A stretch of DNA of 64,000 nt from positions 41,969,944 through 42,033,943 of the forward strand of contig CM064518.1 in assembly GCA_032716605.1 (NCBI GenBank), written 5' to 3'. Position numbers and translations under genes: made by a program. How positions within the stretch are numbered: position 1 is the first letter of the stretch; every line of letters starts with the position of its first letter. The stretch is from Paralithodes platypus (lineage: Eukaryota; Arthropoda; Malacostraca; Decapoda; Lithodidae). Under the pieces are notes generated by a model. The model was given only the letters and a program-made list of their open reading frames with translations. It had not been told where the DNA came from and did no database searches. Positions 39,282-50,300 of the stretch are shown piece by piece.

Positions 39282-40079
39282 TTGACTACACCCCCGGGCT
39301 CTCCTTTCTGCCATTCACCTCCTCACAATCATCACTGCTATTCCTCTTTTCCACCTTCTTCCTTGCCCACCTTTCTTCGCAGCTGCCCTTGCTTTAATCG
39401 GTTTTCCTTTTATCCTTATCTATCTCTTAATTCCTTGTCCTGTTCTTATATTCTTCTTAATGCTTCGGTATTACTAAGTCTTAAATTTGTTCGGCCTGGC
39501 TTCATACAAAGTACGCTAGATTCTTCCCTTCCACAATTTAACCAGCCACAACCCTTAAAGTTCCTACTGGCTATTTCAAATCCTCAAACGCACCTAGCCT
39601 CTTCACTATTCTCATCTTCCTCTTTGTCTCTTGTTTATCCTTGTTTATCATTGTTCCTTCCAACCCTGTACATACCCCTTTCTAATTGTTTTCGTTTTAT
39701 CATAATTTATCTCTACTTCCTTGTTCAGTCCTTACATTCTGCCTACCACTTTCCCAATTTCTTCAACGACTTGAACCATTTTTACCCTATTCAAATATTG
39801 CCCCATTCCTATCACTTTTCAGACCTTGCACCATTTCCATCATCTCCACCGTCTTGCCCATACCCTACCCTCCCATACCCCTTCCCCCTACCGTACCCTG
39901 CCTTATCCCTTCCCCCTACCCTAGCCTTCCTTAACCCTTGCCCCTACCATACCCATGCTGGGCCAACCGTATCATGTCTGGGGGCACATAAGGGAAATGC
40001 TCAGACGTTGCCCCACCAGTACAGACGCCCTTAGCTATCTGCCCACCGGAAACTACCACTGTCCCAGCCCTCCCTCCTC
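39282..40079 (+). other. Pyrimidine-rich stretch with a 250-codon open frame, judged non-coding
   Basis: The frame 39282-40034 is rich in Ser, Pro, Leu, Phe and Tyr without any recognisable domain, signal or repeat. The strand is strongly C/T-rich, which depletes all three stop codons, and a second frame overlaps it at 39686-39934. No splice sites or homologous relatives support a gene. Confidence 0.6.
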
Positions 40080-40335
40080 TCTCACACACACATACTCTGA
40101 CTCTCGCACATACTCTCTGACTCTGAATCTCTCTCCTCTCTCACACTCTTACTCTCTCACACACTCTGACTCTCGCGCGCACACACACACACCCACACCC
40201 ACACATACACACACTGGCTATCTCTCTCTCTCTCTCTCGCCCCCCCCCCTCTCTCTCTCTCTCTCGCCCCCCCCTCTCTATCTCTCTCTCTCTCTCTCTC
40301 AAACTCTCAAACTCTCACTCTCTCTCTCTTACTAT
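40080..40335 (+). repeat. Compound CT/CA/C-rich tract
   Basis: CT-rich, CACAC-rich and CCCCCC segments alternate, with two copies of CTCTCGCCCCCCC. It closes a long pyrimidine-rich stretch that begins near 39290. Confidence 0.9.
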
Positions 40336-40559
40336 CCCACGCCAGCCTTCCTCGCCTTGTCTGACCGCGAGTCCACTTACAGAAACATGCAACATAGTTC
40401 AAATATAATAATATTATATGCATCATATGCGTATATACATTTACAAACGCAAAACATACGTGTATAACATACCCGACATTCAGACACATATTACATGTTA
40501 TAATTAATGATTTCTATATGAAATATCAATTTTAACATGTATCTAAGATGTCATTATTA

Positions 40560-40839
40560 TTAACCCCGTCTGTACCGGCGACGTTTTTTAATTGTATTCT
40601 AGCTATAATTTTAAGATTTTGTGCAGTTTAAGAAGGATTTGTGGTAGTAAGAAGAGTTGAGTGAGATAGTGCGAAGCTTCTTAAATCTTGGAGGCCTTTT
40701 ATAAGCTGAATGAAAAAAAGGATTGAGTGAGATAGTGCGAAGCTTGTTCATTCTTGGAGGCCTTTTATAAGCTGAATGAAATCATCTAATAGCAGCCAGA
40801 ATAAAGTTAAATGGACGGCACCGGTACTGCAAAGGTTAA
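40560..40839. mobile_element. Family C, copy 5 with internal duplication
   Basis: TTAACCCCGTCTGTACCGG ... CACCGGTACTGCAAAGGTTAA. A segment of roughly 65-70 bases (GAGTGAGATAGTGCGAAGC through AAGCTGAATGAAA) is present twice in tandem, which makes this copy longer than its relatives. Confidence 0.78.
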
Positions 40840-40981
40840 ACATAATATTTCTCGAGTACACATGCCTTTCCGTGTATAACCACACCATTCACAGTTAGCA
40901 ATAAGCATTTCCCTTTTCAATAACACTATCACATTTTGTATTCTGTTGGAGTGGTAATATTTGTGTTGGAGTGGGGTAATA

Positions 40982-41197
40982 TTAACCCATACAGTACCAG
41001 GGACGTACTTTTTATTATATTCTGGCAACTATTAGACGATTTCATACAGTTTTGGAAAGACCTCTAGCCCATAATAAGGCTTCAAACTATCTCAACCAAC
41101 CCTTTTAACTACCACAGATCCTTCCTAAGCTGCACACTATCGTCTAAATACAGCTAGAATAAATCATAACAGACGTCGGTGGGATTCAAAGGGTTAT
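40982..41197. mobile_element. Family C, copy 6
   Basis: TTAACCCATACAGTACCAGGG ... GACGTCGGTGGGATTCAAAGGGTTA. It lies only about 140 bp from the previous copy. The inverted block TTAGACGATTTCATACAG and GCACACTATCGTCTAAATAC is well kept. Confidence 0.78.
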
Positions 41198-41432
41198 AAG
41201 CTTGGTGGCCAAAACCATAATTTCCTGGGAATGCCTAGTGATCACGCCGAATGTGCCAACTAATTTATTTGTTTATTCCGGCCCGATTTAACATTCAACT
41301 GCGAAACTTAATTACCTAAATTACGGCTATCAAATACAATTTACTGGATAATAACTGAATTAATGATCACTATTCCGACCCGCTCGCCAAAACTAATATC
41401 CGTAAATGGTGAATGGGTTGGGCTGTGTGTGG

Positions 41433-41435
<3 letters not shown>

Positions 41436-41491
<56 letters not shown>
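41436..41491 (+). repeat. GA microsatellite
   Basis: About 27 GA units, with a TACCGGTA word 24 bases downstream (41514). Confidence 0.97.
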
Positions 41492-41493
<2 letters not shown>

Positions 41494-43694
41494 TTCAAAT
41501 GTGTAATATTATATACCGGTACCGTAACTTGAATACTAATATGGCAGTTGTTTTGGCATAATAAAAAGACAATAAACAATGTCTATATTAATGCTCAAAT
41601 ACCTTTAATCGATATAAAATGACCAAACAATCTTCCTATGTTTTTTCTAACAGCCAAACACACCAAACTTATTGAACGCATTATACAAGCAATAACCTAC
41701 TTGTATTGCAACCATTATCATCTTAAACAGTGATTAATGTTCGAAAGTTTGAGTTGAAGGGAGCTAAAGTGTTAATTAGGTGGTCAGGAAAAACAACTTG
41801 AACATTAATATAACACGCCCATTATATTTTTTGTAGCGACCCCTTCTAATTTTTGCGTCAATTGCAACTACCAAATATCCAAGGAAGATCGAAATTTGAG
41901 GTTAAATGAAGAGATTTGATGAAGTGAGAGGCTACGAGGGGTCTGATGCCGCCTCTGGACAGGGTGTCAATCGAAAGACTATTCAAAGGCAGTCCTAAAA
42001 CAAACAAAACACGTCTTGTTAGTCACTAGTGTTTAATTTACACAGTTAAAATAATGCTTCACAGTTCTTATTGGGTCTCTAGACGTGATCAAATGGCCAA
42101 GACAATGCAATTTCACGATATTTTCCCTCCATCTTCCTAACCAAATTTGTAACCTCCGCATTCTTCTAATTAAAAAAATATATTTTTAAGTACGCTGTCA
42201 TAATAGATAATTCTATTGCAGAATCCCCCTTTTCGTTTTTTTGTTGTTTTACTTTGTTGTCTAATAGTGTTTATATTTCTTCATATTCATCAGCATCTTC
42301 ATCCTCTTTCATCTAGATATTTGATTTTCCGCAAAGTTAACTTGAGTTAATAATTAATCGATTCCCGATTTTCTAATTACGTAAATCTTTATCTTATTAC
42401 CAAGTAAGGTTTCCCAAAACAAGTATATTTCCTAACCATGGAAGCTTCTCTTTGCAAATTCCATACTCTCACACATTCCAACACACCAAGTAAGCTTTCT
42501 CATCATTAATTCCTTATAATCATATTTTAGGACACGTAGCACTCTAATCATCGACATAATAGTTTTGTCCTTATAACACGCAATATTTCTCAGCATCACT
42601 TCTCCACAACCACTCTTCATATTATTCTCCATGATCTAATCTTTATATCGCTACTTAGACAACATGGCATACTTAAACAATATATGGAAATTTCCTTAAT
42701 ATCAGTTACTAATATCCACATTTGATCTTCCTCCTCATCTAATCCTAATCAGCATTCTTAGATATAACATTCAAATTATTATATCGCTATTTGTATAACC
42801 CATCACCAATTAACTATATTCAACACTAATTAATCACATATTCCTACATTAAATCAAACATACAAACTGGACCAACTAAAATGGTAAAGTTCTGGCAATA
42901 CGAGTACGAGGGATACATTGCTTTCACCTATCGCCACCTATGCTACCAAGTAATCCTCCAAACAGCGATTTCCACCCCAACACTCAAACCTACCCGTACA
43001 GCAACCTATTCATCCGCAACACTTATATTGCGACCTAATGCACCCTTCTTATCCTGCATCCCTGCTAAATATCAAAGTCTAACATTTGAACTTCATACAC
43101 AAAACTGGCAAGTGGACAATTCCCACATCCCTCTCACTCGAACCCACACCCAGCACCCAATCCTCCACAACACAGACCGCCTTGCCACTTACACACGCAC
43201 GGCTCTCCTCCACTAAACCCCGAGTTACACGAGCTTTCATTCTGGAATCTTTTCTCGACAACTCTGACCTGACAGTTTCTGAATTTAAGCATAAAAGGGT
43301 AGCAGTCAACTATAATCGTCTACATTCATTCTAGCTACCGACATCAATGCAAAAAGAATTCCCCGAAATGTTACTAGAATTAAGGTAACGATCGAGTGTT
43401 TCCGGTCTCTCATGTAAATCTGCCTTAAGCCGCTAAGCTGCCACCCCTCTCCCTCCCTCTGTATCTGGATAAACACTTAAGAGCCGAAAGGGTGTGAGGG
43501 GTTGCAAGAAGCCGCACTGCATTCTGACAACTCCCTAAGATACTCCCGAAATACTGAGACTGTTGTTAAGATATGAGAAGCTCCTCTAAAGTTGTAGGCC
43601 CGGGCAGCAATATGAGATATAGGAAGCTACTCTCATGATTACAAATACGCGATACTACGAATTACATTATAGAAGGCTTAGTCATAATTGGGAT
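41492..43694. other. AT-rich unassigned DNA
   Basis: Frames on both strands at 42880-43334 are short and conflicting; no domain is recognised. Confidence 0.5.
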
Positions 43695-44110
43695 TATTCT
43701 GGAGGAGGAGGATTACAAAGGATTGACAAACTGCAAAATATCATGCCAGAAGTGGGAGGAGGAGGAGGAGGAGGAAGGGACGAGGAAGGAGAAGGATAAC
43801 AAATTTGAAAGGGAGAAGGGGAAGGAGGGGAAAAAGGGAGTGGAAGAGAAGGAAGAGAGTGAAAAGGAGAAGGATGTGGAAGAGAAGGGAAGAAGAAGGA
43901 TAGGGTGGATGAAGAGGATGGGGGGGGGGGAAGGAAGAGGAGGAGGAGGGAGTGCAGCAACAGGTGTGCAGCCAGCCTCCACTGACTCCCACAGTGGTAA
44001 CGGGAAGTCTGGCCAAGGTGTGGGGGAGTGGGGGAGACCTGGGGAGCGTGGGGGAGTGAGGAGGGGAGTTTGGGAGAGGGAAAAGTGGGGGAGAGTTGAT
44101 ATAACGAAGG
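43695..44110 (+). repeat. GGA-rich low-complexity block
   Basis: GAGGAGGAGGAGG, AAGGAGAAGG and GGGGGAGTGGGGGAG recur. Overlapping frames on both strands are composition artefacts. Confidence 0.85.
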
Positions 44111-45116
44111 GGAGTGCGAGAGATTAAACTGTATATATATTTGGTGTTCATGTATCGCATGCTTTTAGTAGTTATATATGTGTTTGGAAGGTATATGTTT
44201 GGGCATGAAAATCGTATTTGTCTGTGTGAAGGTGTATGTTTGTGGTTGGAGTGAGCATGTGAGTAAATGTGTTTCTAAAGGATGTATAATAGGTATGTGA
44301 GATATATGAATGGGTTTGGTTGGGGTATACGTGAGGATTTAGGGGTGTTTACCTTGCGTTGTAGTGTGTATGTTTGAAAAATACGTTATGGGGGAGTGGA
44401 GCGGGGGCGGGGGTTATATGTGCGTGGGAGTGAGCGAGAGAGTTCTGTGGAGGAAGTGCTAATTATGGGAACACCGGGAGAGTCAAGTCAGGCATGTTCG
44501 TATAGGAGTAAAAATATATGGCTGCCCACTGATAAGAATTCGTGGATCCCTTATATTTTTCTTTATGTAGATATAACTATATGGATTGATTTGTGTGTAA
44601 AATTTACTTTTCAATAAATAACATATATTGTTTTGTAGCTCAACTATAGATAAGTAGGCCTATGTACTTAAATATATATTCTTCATCTCGCTCGCATTTC
44701 GTACACCTCCTCCAGATTCACCCATCCAGATTCTTCCCATTGTTTCCTTCTGTCACTCCTCCCGCAAGATTGAAGCTTATTCAGTCATGTCCCACTAAAG
44801 CGCATGACTGCATCTCTTACCCAGTTCAGTCACAGTCAGCCAATTAAACAAATATATGCATGCAGTTTCGTTTGTTCCACTAAGCCGTTAGAATACGTGA
44901 TGCTTTAATGATATTGCTAATCTCGTTCACATTTAGCCATATTACAAGGAGCTATTGGGTGTAGTTTGAAACCTCCTTACTGTACATTAATTTTCCTTGC
45001 TTGAATACAATGCTATAATGATAGCCAGAATAAAATTAATATTGGCAAAGTTCCTCTATGTAGGCTAATGTCAAAAGTGTGTGCAACTGTGCACTATACA
45101 AACAAAAATACAGAAG
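44111..45116. other. GT-rich then AT-rich DNA
   Basis: GTGTATGTTTG-type words recur loosely at 44165-44370. At 45009-45038 ATAATGATAGCCAGAATAAA resembles the inner part of family C and may be a relic. Confidence 0.4.
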
Positions 45117-45917
45117 TCACATATTGGATAGAAACTTAGCAAACAGATAAGACAGCAACGAGTGGTGATCAATGGTGTTTCTTCTGAGTGGACTCCAGTC
45201 ACTTTTGGAGTTCCACAAGGATCTGTTCTTGGCCCACTTCTGTTTATCATGTGTCAACGACATCGATATTGGTCTGCTGAGTGTGATCTCCAAGTTTGCT
45301 GATGACATTCAGCTTGGAGTGAATGTTAAGGACCCTAGAGGGGTTTAGCAACTCGGGAAGGATCTTAACAGACTGAGTGAATGGTCTAAGACATGGCAGA
45401 TGCCACTAAACTTGGGAAACTGCAAGGTGATGCACATCGGCCTAGTAAACCCCAAGTCTCCAACATCCATAAAATTATATAGGCTAGAGCGAATGGAAAG
45501 AGTACAAGCTAGGGCTACAAAGTTTATTCCATCGATTATAAGACTAAGCTATGGTGACCGGTTGAGAGCTCTTTATCTCTATTTGTTGGAAATACGCACA
45601 CTAAGAGTTCAACTAATTGAAGTTTGTTTTAAGTACTTAATGGGGTGACAAAATGTTTAGTCTCAATATGAATACAACACGCAATCATGGTTGGAAGGTT
45701 TAGCACTAGTATTTGTGGAAACATTTTCAGTAGAGCAGTTCAAGAAGAGAGTAGATAATATTTTGCATACTCTGCAATGAGTGAAGTGCACTACACTATC
45801 TCTTTCCCCGGAGTAGACTGCAAGGTCTTGGAGATATTAAATAATCCTTGTAACTTCTTGGAAATAATATCATCCATACTGAAGCGTCGTAAAAAAAAAA
45901 AAAAAAAAAAAAAAACA
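45117..45917 (+). mobile_element. Decayed Jockey/CR1-type LINE fragment with A-tail
   Basis: Translation in shifting frames gives [26 protein letters not shown], then FADDIQLG. These are the consecutive conserved motifs of a LINE reverse transcriptase, with FADD as the catalytic site. A frameshift lies just after LLFIM (about 45250) and an in-frame TAG near 45346. A later open piece (45400-45648) continues the ORF to the region that normally ends such proteins. The fragment ends in about 24 A residues at 45892-45915. The motif style differs from the LINE at 31-32.6 kb, so it is a separate family. Very likely inactive. Confidence 0.75.
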
Positions 45918-45998
45918 CACACAAATTCACTTTTTCTCCTGACATCGTAAACCTTTCCAATAAACTAAAACGTGCACCCTAAAACAAAGAACCATGAC

Positions 45999-46384
45999 TT
46001 AAGGGAGCCCACCTTTCTTTGTTTTCTCTTTCTCTCCCTCCCTCTTTGGCTTGTATCCATTCGGCCCCATTCAGCCTACTGTTTTAAGACGTTTACCCCA
46101 TCCAGGTCTCAATATTTTCTTGGCGAGCGGTAGCGAACCAGCATATATATATTTTTGGTTTTGACAGCAAGCTAAATTTGTAAATTTTTTGATAGAAAAA
46201 TGTCTCCGGTGAAGCCGGATTTCTCCATATAATGCTGGCTCGCTATCGCTCGCCAGGAAGAAATCGACACCTGGATGGGGATAAACGTCTTAAAACAGTT
46301 GGCTGAATGGGGCCGAATGGATACAAGCCAGTGAAAGAGAGAAAATGAGAGAAAAGATAAAAACAAGCCGGTGACTCCCTTTAA
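45999..46384 (+). mobile_element. Family B fold-back element, copy 2
   Basis: TTAAGGGAGCCCACC ... GGTGACTCCCTTTAA. It has the same arms as the copy at 30388. The internal hairpin is TCCGGT-GAA-GCCGGA, where a C-to-T change still allows a G-U pair. Confidence 0.85.
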
Positions 46385-46575
46385 GCCTTTGCAAAATCTC
46401 TCCATCCAGTCATCTAATAAGCCAGCCCACTGCATTCTTCCCCAGGCTTGGTTTACGGTAAAAACAGGTTGGGCTAAATATGGCTAAGTTATATCTGAAC
46501 CGTCAAGTGTATAAGTACCGTCATTGACACGAAGAATGGTGGTGGATATACAGTAATATGAGAGAGAGAGAGATA

Positions 46576-46697
46576 TTTACATCGATTTACATAGATACAC
46601 TGGCCACACAGACCTTACGATCCAAACGAGGTGGCCAGGACTTAATTCTGGTAGAGATGGCATAGGCCTACCCGATAGAAAAGGAAAGTCGAAGGAA
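46576..46697 (-). repeat. Unclassified dispersed repeat F, copy 1
   Basis: On the minus strand TTTCCTTTTCTATCGGG, GCCATCTCTACCAGAATTAAG and CACCTCGTTTGGATCGTAAG occur in order; the same block is at 62105-62205 in plus orientation. It adjoins a short GA tract. Confidence 0.8.
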
Positions 46698-46846
46698 AGA
46701 GAGAGAGAGAGAGAGAACATACTGACTGAACCGGTGTAAGCATTGCATGGAGTAGTTGAGATAAATAGATAAATTAATAGATCGATACATAGAGAGTGAG
46801 TGAACATGATCGTCTTGACCTCTGACCCCCGCCGTTCGTCATAGAT

Positions 46847-47083
46847 AAATAATAATAATAATCTTCTGGTTACTTATATAGCGCCCGTCTCTCCTCCTTC
46901 GAGGATTCGCAAGCGCTTGGCTTTCTTTAGTCTACCAGAGACCATTACCCATCCCCCTTGCTCATGGGGAGATGGTAACCGCCGGCTATATCCCAGAAAA
47001 ACTTTTCAATCTGAGCGGGGATTGAACGCGAGACCTTCAAGGTGGGAATCAGGCACGCTATCAACTGAGCCAGCCGGACGGCT
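46847..47083 (-). mobile_element. tRNA-derived SINE, apparently full length
   Basis: On the minus strand the head has an A-box-like TGGCTCAGTTGATAGCG (about 47074-47058) and a B-box-like GCGTTCAATCCCC (about 47029-47017), spaced as in a tRNA gene. An unrelated body follows, then GGGCGCTATATAAG near the 3' end and an (ATT)n tail at 46847-46863. This layout of tRNA head, body and simple tail defines a SINE transcribed by RNA polymerase III and mobilised by a LINE. It lies between two family B elements, with its 5' end about 9 bases from the TTAA of the element at 47092. Confidence 0.75.
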
Positions 47084-47091
47084 AAATGACC

Positions 47092-47471
47092 TTAAGGGGG
47101 GTCACCGATTATTTTTGTTTTATCTTTCTCTCCTTTTCTCTCTTTCCCTGGCTTGTATTCATTGGGCCCCATTCAGTCAACTGTTTTAAGACGTTTACCC
47201 CCATCCAGGTGTCGATTTCTTCCTGGTGAGCGATAGCGAGCCAGCATTGTATGGAGAAATCCGGCTTCAATTTTTCTATCGAAAAATGTACAAATTTAGC
47301 TTGCTGTCAAAACAAAAATATATATATGCTGGCTCGCTACCGCTCGCCAGGAAAATATTGACACCTGGATGGGGGTAAAAGTCTTAAAACAGTAGGCTGA
47401 ATGGGGCCGAATGGATACAAGCCAAAGAGAGAGGGAGAGAAAGGGAAAAAAAGCGAGGTGGGCTCCCTTAA
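47092..47471 (-). mobile_element. Family B fold-back element, copy 3
   Basis: TTAAGGGGGGTCACC ... GGTGGGCTCCCTTAA, inverted relative to its neighbours. Part of the central hairpin is lost (ATCCGGCTTCAATTTT), while both long arms remain. Confidence 0.85.
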
Positions 47472-47552
47472 CTATGAGAACCGAACCTAAACGCCGGAAG
47501 GACAAACAGACAAACAGGTTCCGTGTGTGGTTGTAACCAAACTCTTCTACTG

Positions 47553-47720
47553 TGCAAAGGAGTACAAAGGAAAACAAGCAACAGCAGGTCATGCGACCCC
47601 TCGAGGTTATTTCTCCTCCAAAACACTGCTGTTCCAAGTGTTGCAACAGTATTTCGGAGAGAATGTGGGAAAGATGTGAGAAGGAAGTGCTGCCCTGGGG
47701 CTTAGTTCATGGCAGGGGAA
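47553..47720 (+). repeat. Unclassified dispersed repeat G, copy 2
   Basis: CAAAGGAGTACAAAGGAAAAC, CAAGCAACAGCAGGTC, CTCCTCCAAAACACTG and GTGCTGCCCTG match copy 1 at 36948. It lies immediately downstream of family B copy 3. Confidence 0.8.
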
Positions 47721-48456
47721 ATTATATTTAGATCTATTAGGTTAAGCCTATTGAACACGCACTACTAAAGAAAATATTTATTCAATTACAAATGCAGTCA
47801 ATCTTGGGTTCAGGGAAACTTTGAAGGTGTTGCAGTCTATTACATCTCAGGGAAGCCCATTCCACAAGTTGACGACTCGATTGAAGAAGACATTTTTGGA
47901 TTCGTTAGAGTTGAATGATTCACCAATGTTTTTGCCTGCTACGGTGAGGTGGTGGCTTTACGGTGAAGTACAGTATCTATATAAGAAGCGGGGAGATAGC
48001 GATGTATTGATAAATTATGATAGAGTATAGGTAATGAATGCGAGACATTAGTAACGAGTGTTCCATCAAGCACGTAATTATTTCTACGATGCTTATATTA
48101 TAAATATATCCTGATAACACTGTGTATGCCACAAAAACAGCTATTGCATTAACATATTTAACTGATTCGGATTTCTGTAGATGATAAGTGAAAAGTTAGA
48201 TAAGCAAACCAGCGGAGGGCATGTTTAATTATTATGCCATTATCCTAGATCAAATTATCATTATCCACAACTTGCTTGTCTCCCCAATGTATCAATGTCA
48301 CGCAAGTAGGCACGAATAGTTTAGTGTCACAACATGCATTACATTGCGTGGTAATGGTGTGAACATTAATTAGGTACCGTAATAATACTGATATACGATA
48401 GAATTAGTAAATGTATAGCTAAGGTATTTAAAACAGTAAGCATTAAGGTGCACACA
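47721..48456. other. Unassigned, possibly retroelement-derived DNA
   Basis: 47821-47970 keeps an open frame (SQGSPFHKLTTRLKKTF) that looks like repeat-derived protein, but no motif settles it. The rest is AT-rich. Confidence 0.35.
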
Positions 48457-48837
48457 TTAAGGGGGGTGACCTGTTTTTGTTCTGTCCTTTTCTATCTTTC
48501 TCTGGCTTGTATCCATTTGGCCCCATTCAGCCTACTGTTTTAAGATGTTTATCCCCATCTAGGTGTCAATTTTTTACTGGTGAGCGGTAGCGAGCCAGCA
48601 TATTTTTTATTTTTGTTTGACAGCAGGCTATATTTGTACATTTTTCGATAGAAACATTTCTCCGGTGAAGCCGGATTTCTTCATATAATGCTGGCTCGCT
48701 ATCGCTCGCCAGGGAGAAATCGACACCTAGATGGGGATAAACGTCTTAAAATAGTTGGCTGAATGGGGCCGAATGGATACTAGCCAGAGAAAGAGAGAAA
48801 AGGACAGAAATAACAAAAAGCAGGTCACCCCCCTTAA
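48457..48837 (-). mobile_element. Family B fold-back element, copy 4
   Basis: TTAAGGGGGGTGACC ... AGGTCACCCCCCTTAA. Here the outermost ends are inverted copies of each other (GGGGGGTGACCTG against CAGGTCACCCCCC). The hairpin is TCCGGT-GAA-GCCGGA. Confidence 0.85.
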
Positions 48838-49001
48838 GGGAGTTGTAGACATATAGAAAATACGACGTAAGTGATATTTGTGGTTGAAGGGCGACGTAAA
48901 ATTATGACATGAAAGAAAGTAGAACAAAATGTAAAGCGACAGTAAAATGTGTGTATGGTTTCAAACATACAGTACATATAGATCTGGATATCTAAAGTCG
49001 A

Positions 49002-49534
49002 GATGCACAGGAAAGAAGAACCGACATCTAAAGTGGAGATGCACAGGAAAGAGGAACCGACATCTAAAGTGGAGATGCACAGGAAAGAGGAACCGACATC
49101 TAAAGTGGAGATGCACAGGAAAGAGGAACCGACATCTAAAGTGGAGATGCACAGGAAAGAGGAACCGACATCTAAAGTGGAGATGCACAGGAAAGAGGAA
49201 CCGACATCTAAAGTGGAGATGCACAGGAAAGAAGAACCGACATCTAAAGTGGAGATGCACAGGAAAGAGGAACCGACATCTAAAGTGGAGATGCACAGGA
49301 AAGAAGAACCGACATCTAAAGTGGAGATGCACAGGAAAGAGGAACCGACATCTAAAGTGGAGATGCACAGGAAAGAGGAACCGACATCTAAAGTGGAGAT
49401 GCACAGGAAAGAAGAACCGACATCTAAAGTGGAGATGCACAGGAAAGAAGAACCGACATCTAAAGTGGAGATGCACAGGAAAGAGGAACCGACATCTAAA
49501 GTGGAGATGCACAGGAAAGAGGAACCGACATCTT
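49002..49534. repeat. 36-bp minisatellite, 15 units in two variants
   Basis: Each unit has GATGCACAGGAAAGARGAACC followed by GACATCTAAAGTGGA; the last is cut short. Units differ only at one base (GAAGAA or GAGGAA). In order they read A,G,G,G,G,G,A,G,A,G,G,A,A,G,G. The resulting frames (a 12-residue repeat such as TGKRNRHLKWR) lack any start context, flanking coding sequence or splice logic. Confidence 0.96.
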
Positions 49535-49912
49535 GGAGCTAAGGAAATTAAAATATACGGTATATGGATGGTAATTGAAGGACACTAATTACTAGAGTAG
49601 TGAAGGGATGCGAAATGTGTGGTGGTAGGGTTGAGAAATATTAGAAAATGTAATTAAATATGCCGTTACAAACAGAGATACAAGCAGATGTGGATGATCA
49701 AGTAGAGGAGGAAAACCCCTGGCAGAGATACAGGGGTAGGTAGTACAGCGGTCAGGGAGTGGAACGAAGCAAGAGGAAATAAAGATGCAATTCTAGACAA
49801 TGATACAAATTAAAGTGGATAATGAAGTAGAAGCCAAAGCTCCGATAGATGAAAGACGATAAGTAAATATAAATGGTGGAAGTGAAAGTGTTAACAATGA
49901 TGAGGCTTTATC

Positions 49913-50248
49913 TTAAGGGGAGGTTTTTAGTTGATTCCCTAGACTTCCATCAAGCTTAAAATTAATCCCCCTTGACCCCCTTTCAAGATAAATTTGGACA
50001 TTTTTCGGTAGAAAAATTTCCCGGCCGAAGGCCGGTTCCCCTTAAATTACAGGCTCGCTATCGCTCGCCGGGAAAAAATCGACACCTAAATGGCACGAAT
50101 GGTCTTAAAATTGACAGAAATAGGGCGAGGGTTCTTAAAATCGCCAAAGTAATGGGGCAAGCGTCTTTAAATCTCACAAGCAATGGGGCTAAACATGAGG
50201 GAGAAAGAGGTTCAGAAAAAAATCCTCCAGGTGGAAATCTCCTCTTAA
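49913..50248 (+). mobile_element. Family A, copy 10 (near complete)
   Basis: 336 bp from TTAAGGGGAGG to ATCTCCTCTTAA, highly similar along its length to the copy at 14728. It has the intact hairpin CCGGCC-GAA-GGCCGG and the core GGCTCGCTATCGCTCGCC, followed by the repeated ATGGGGC...TCTT units. Confidence 0.85.
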
Positions 50249-50300
50249 GACAGAGGCATATACACCAGGGGATGATAAAGTAGAGGTGAAAGCCCCCTGA

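Noticed and set aside
39282..40034. 250-codon open frame
   Set aside because: Composition artefact: the strand is pyrimidine-rich and lacks stop codons by chance; no domain or splice signal.
43723..44160. 134- and 139-codon frames on opposite strands
   Set aside because: GGA-rich low-complexity DNA.
48947..49588. 213-codon plus-strand frame with 12-residue basic repeats
   Set aside because: Produced by the 36-bp tandem repeat. Overlapping frames on both strands are equally open.
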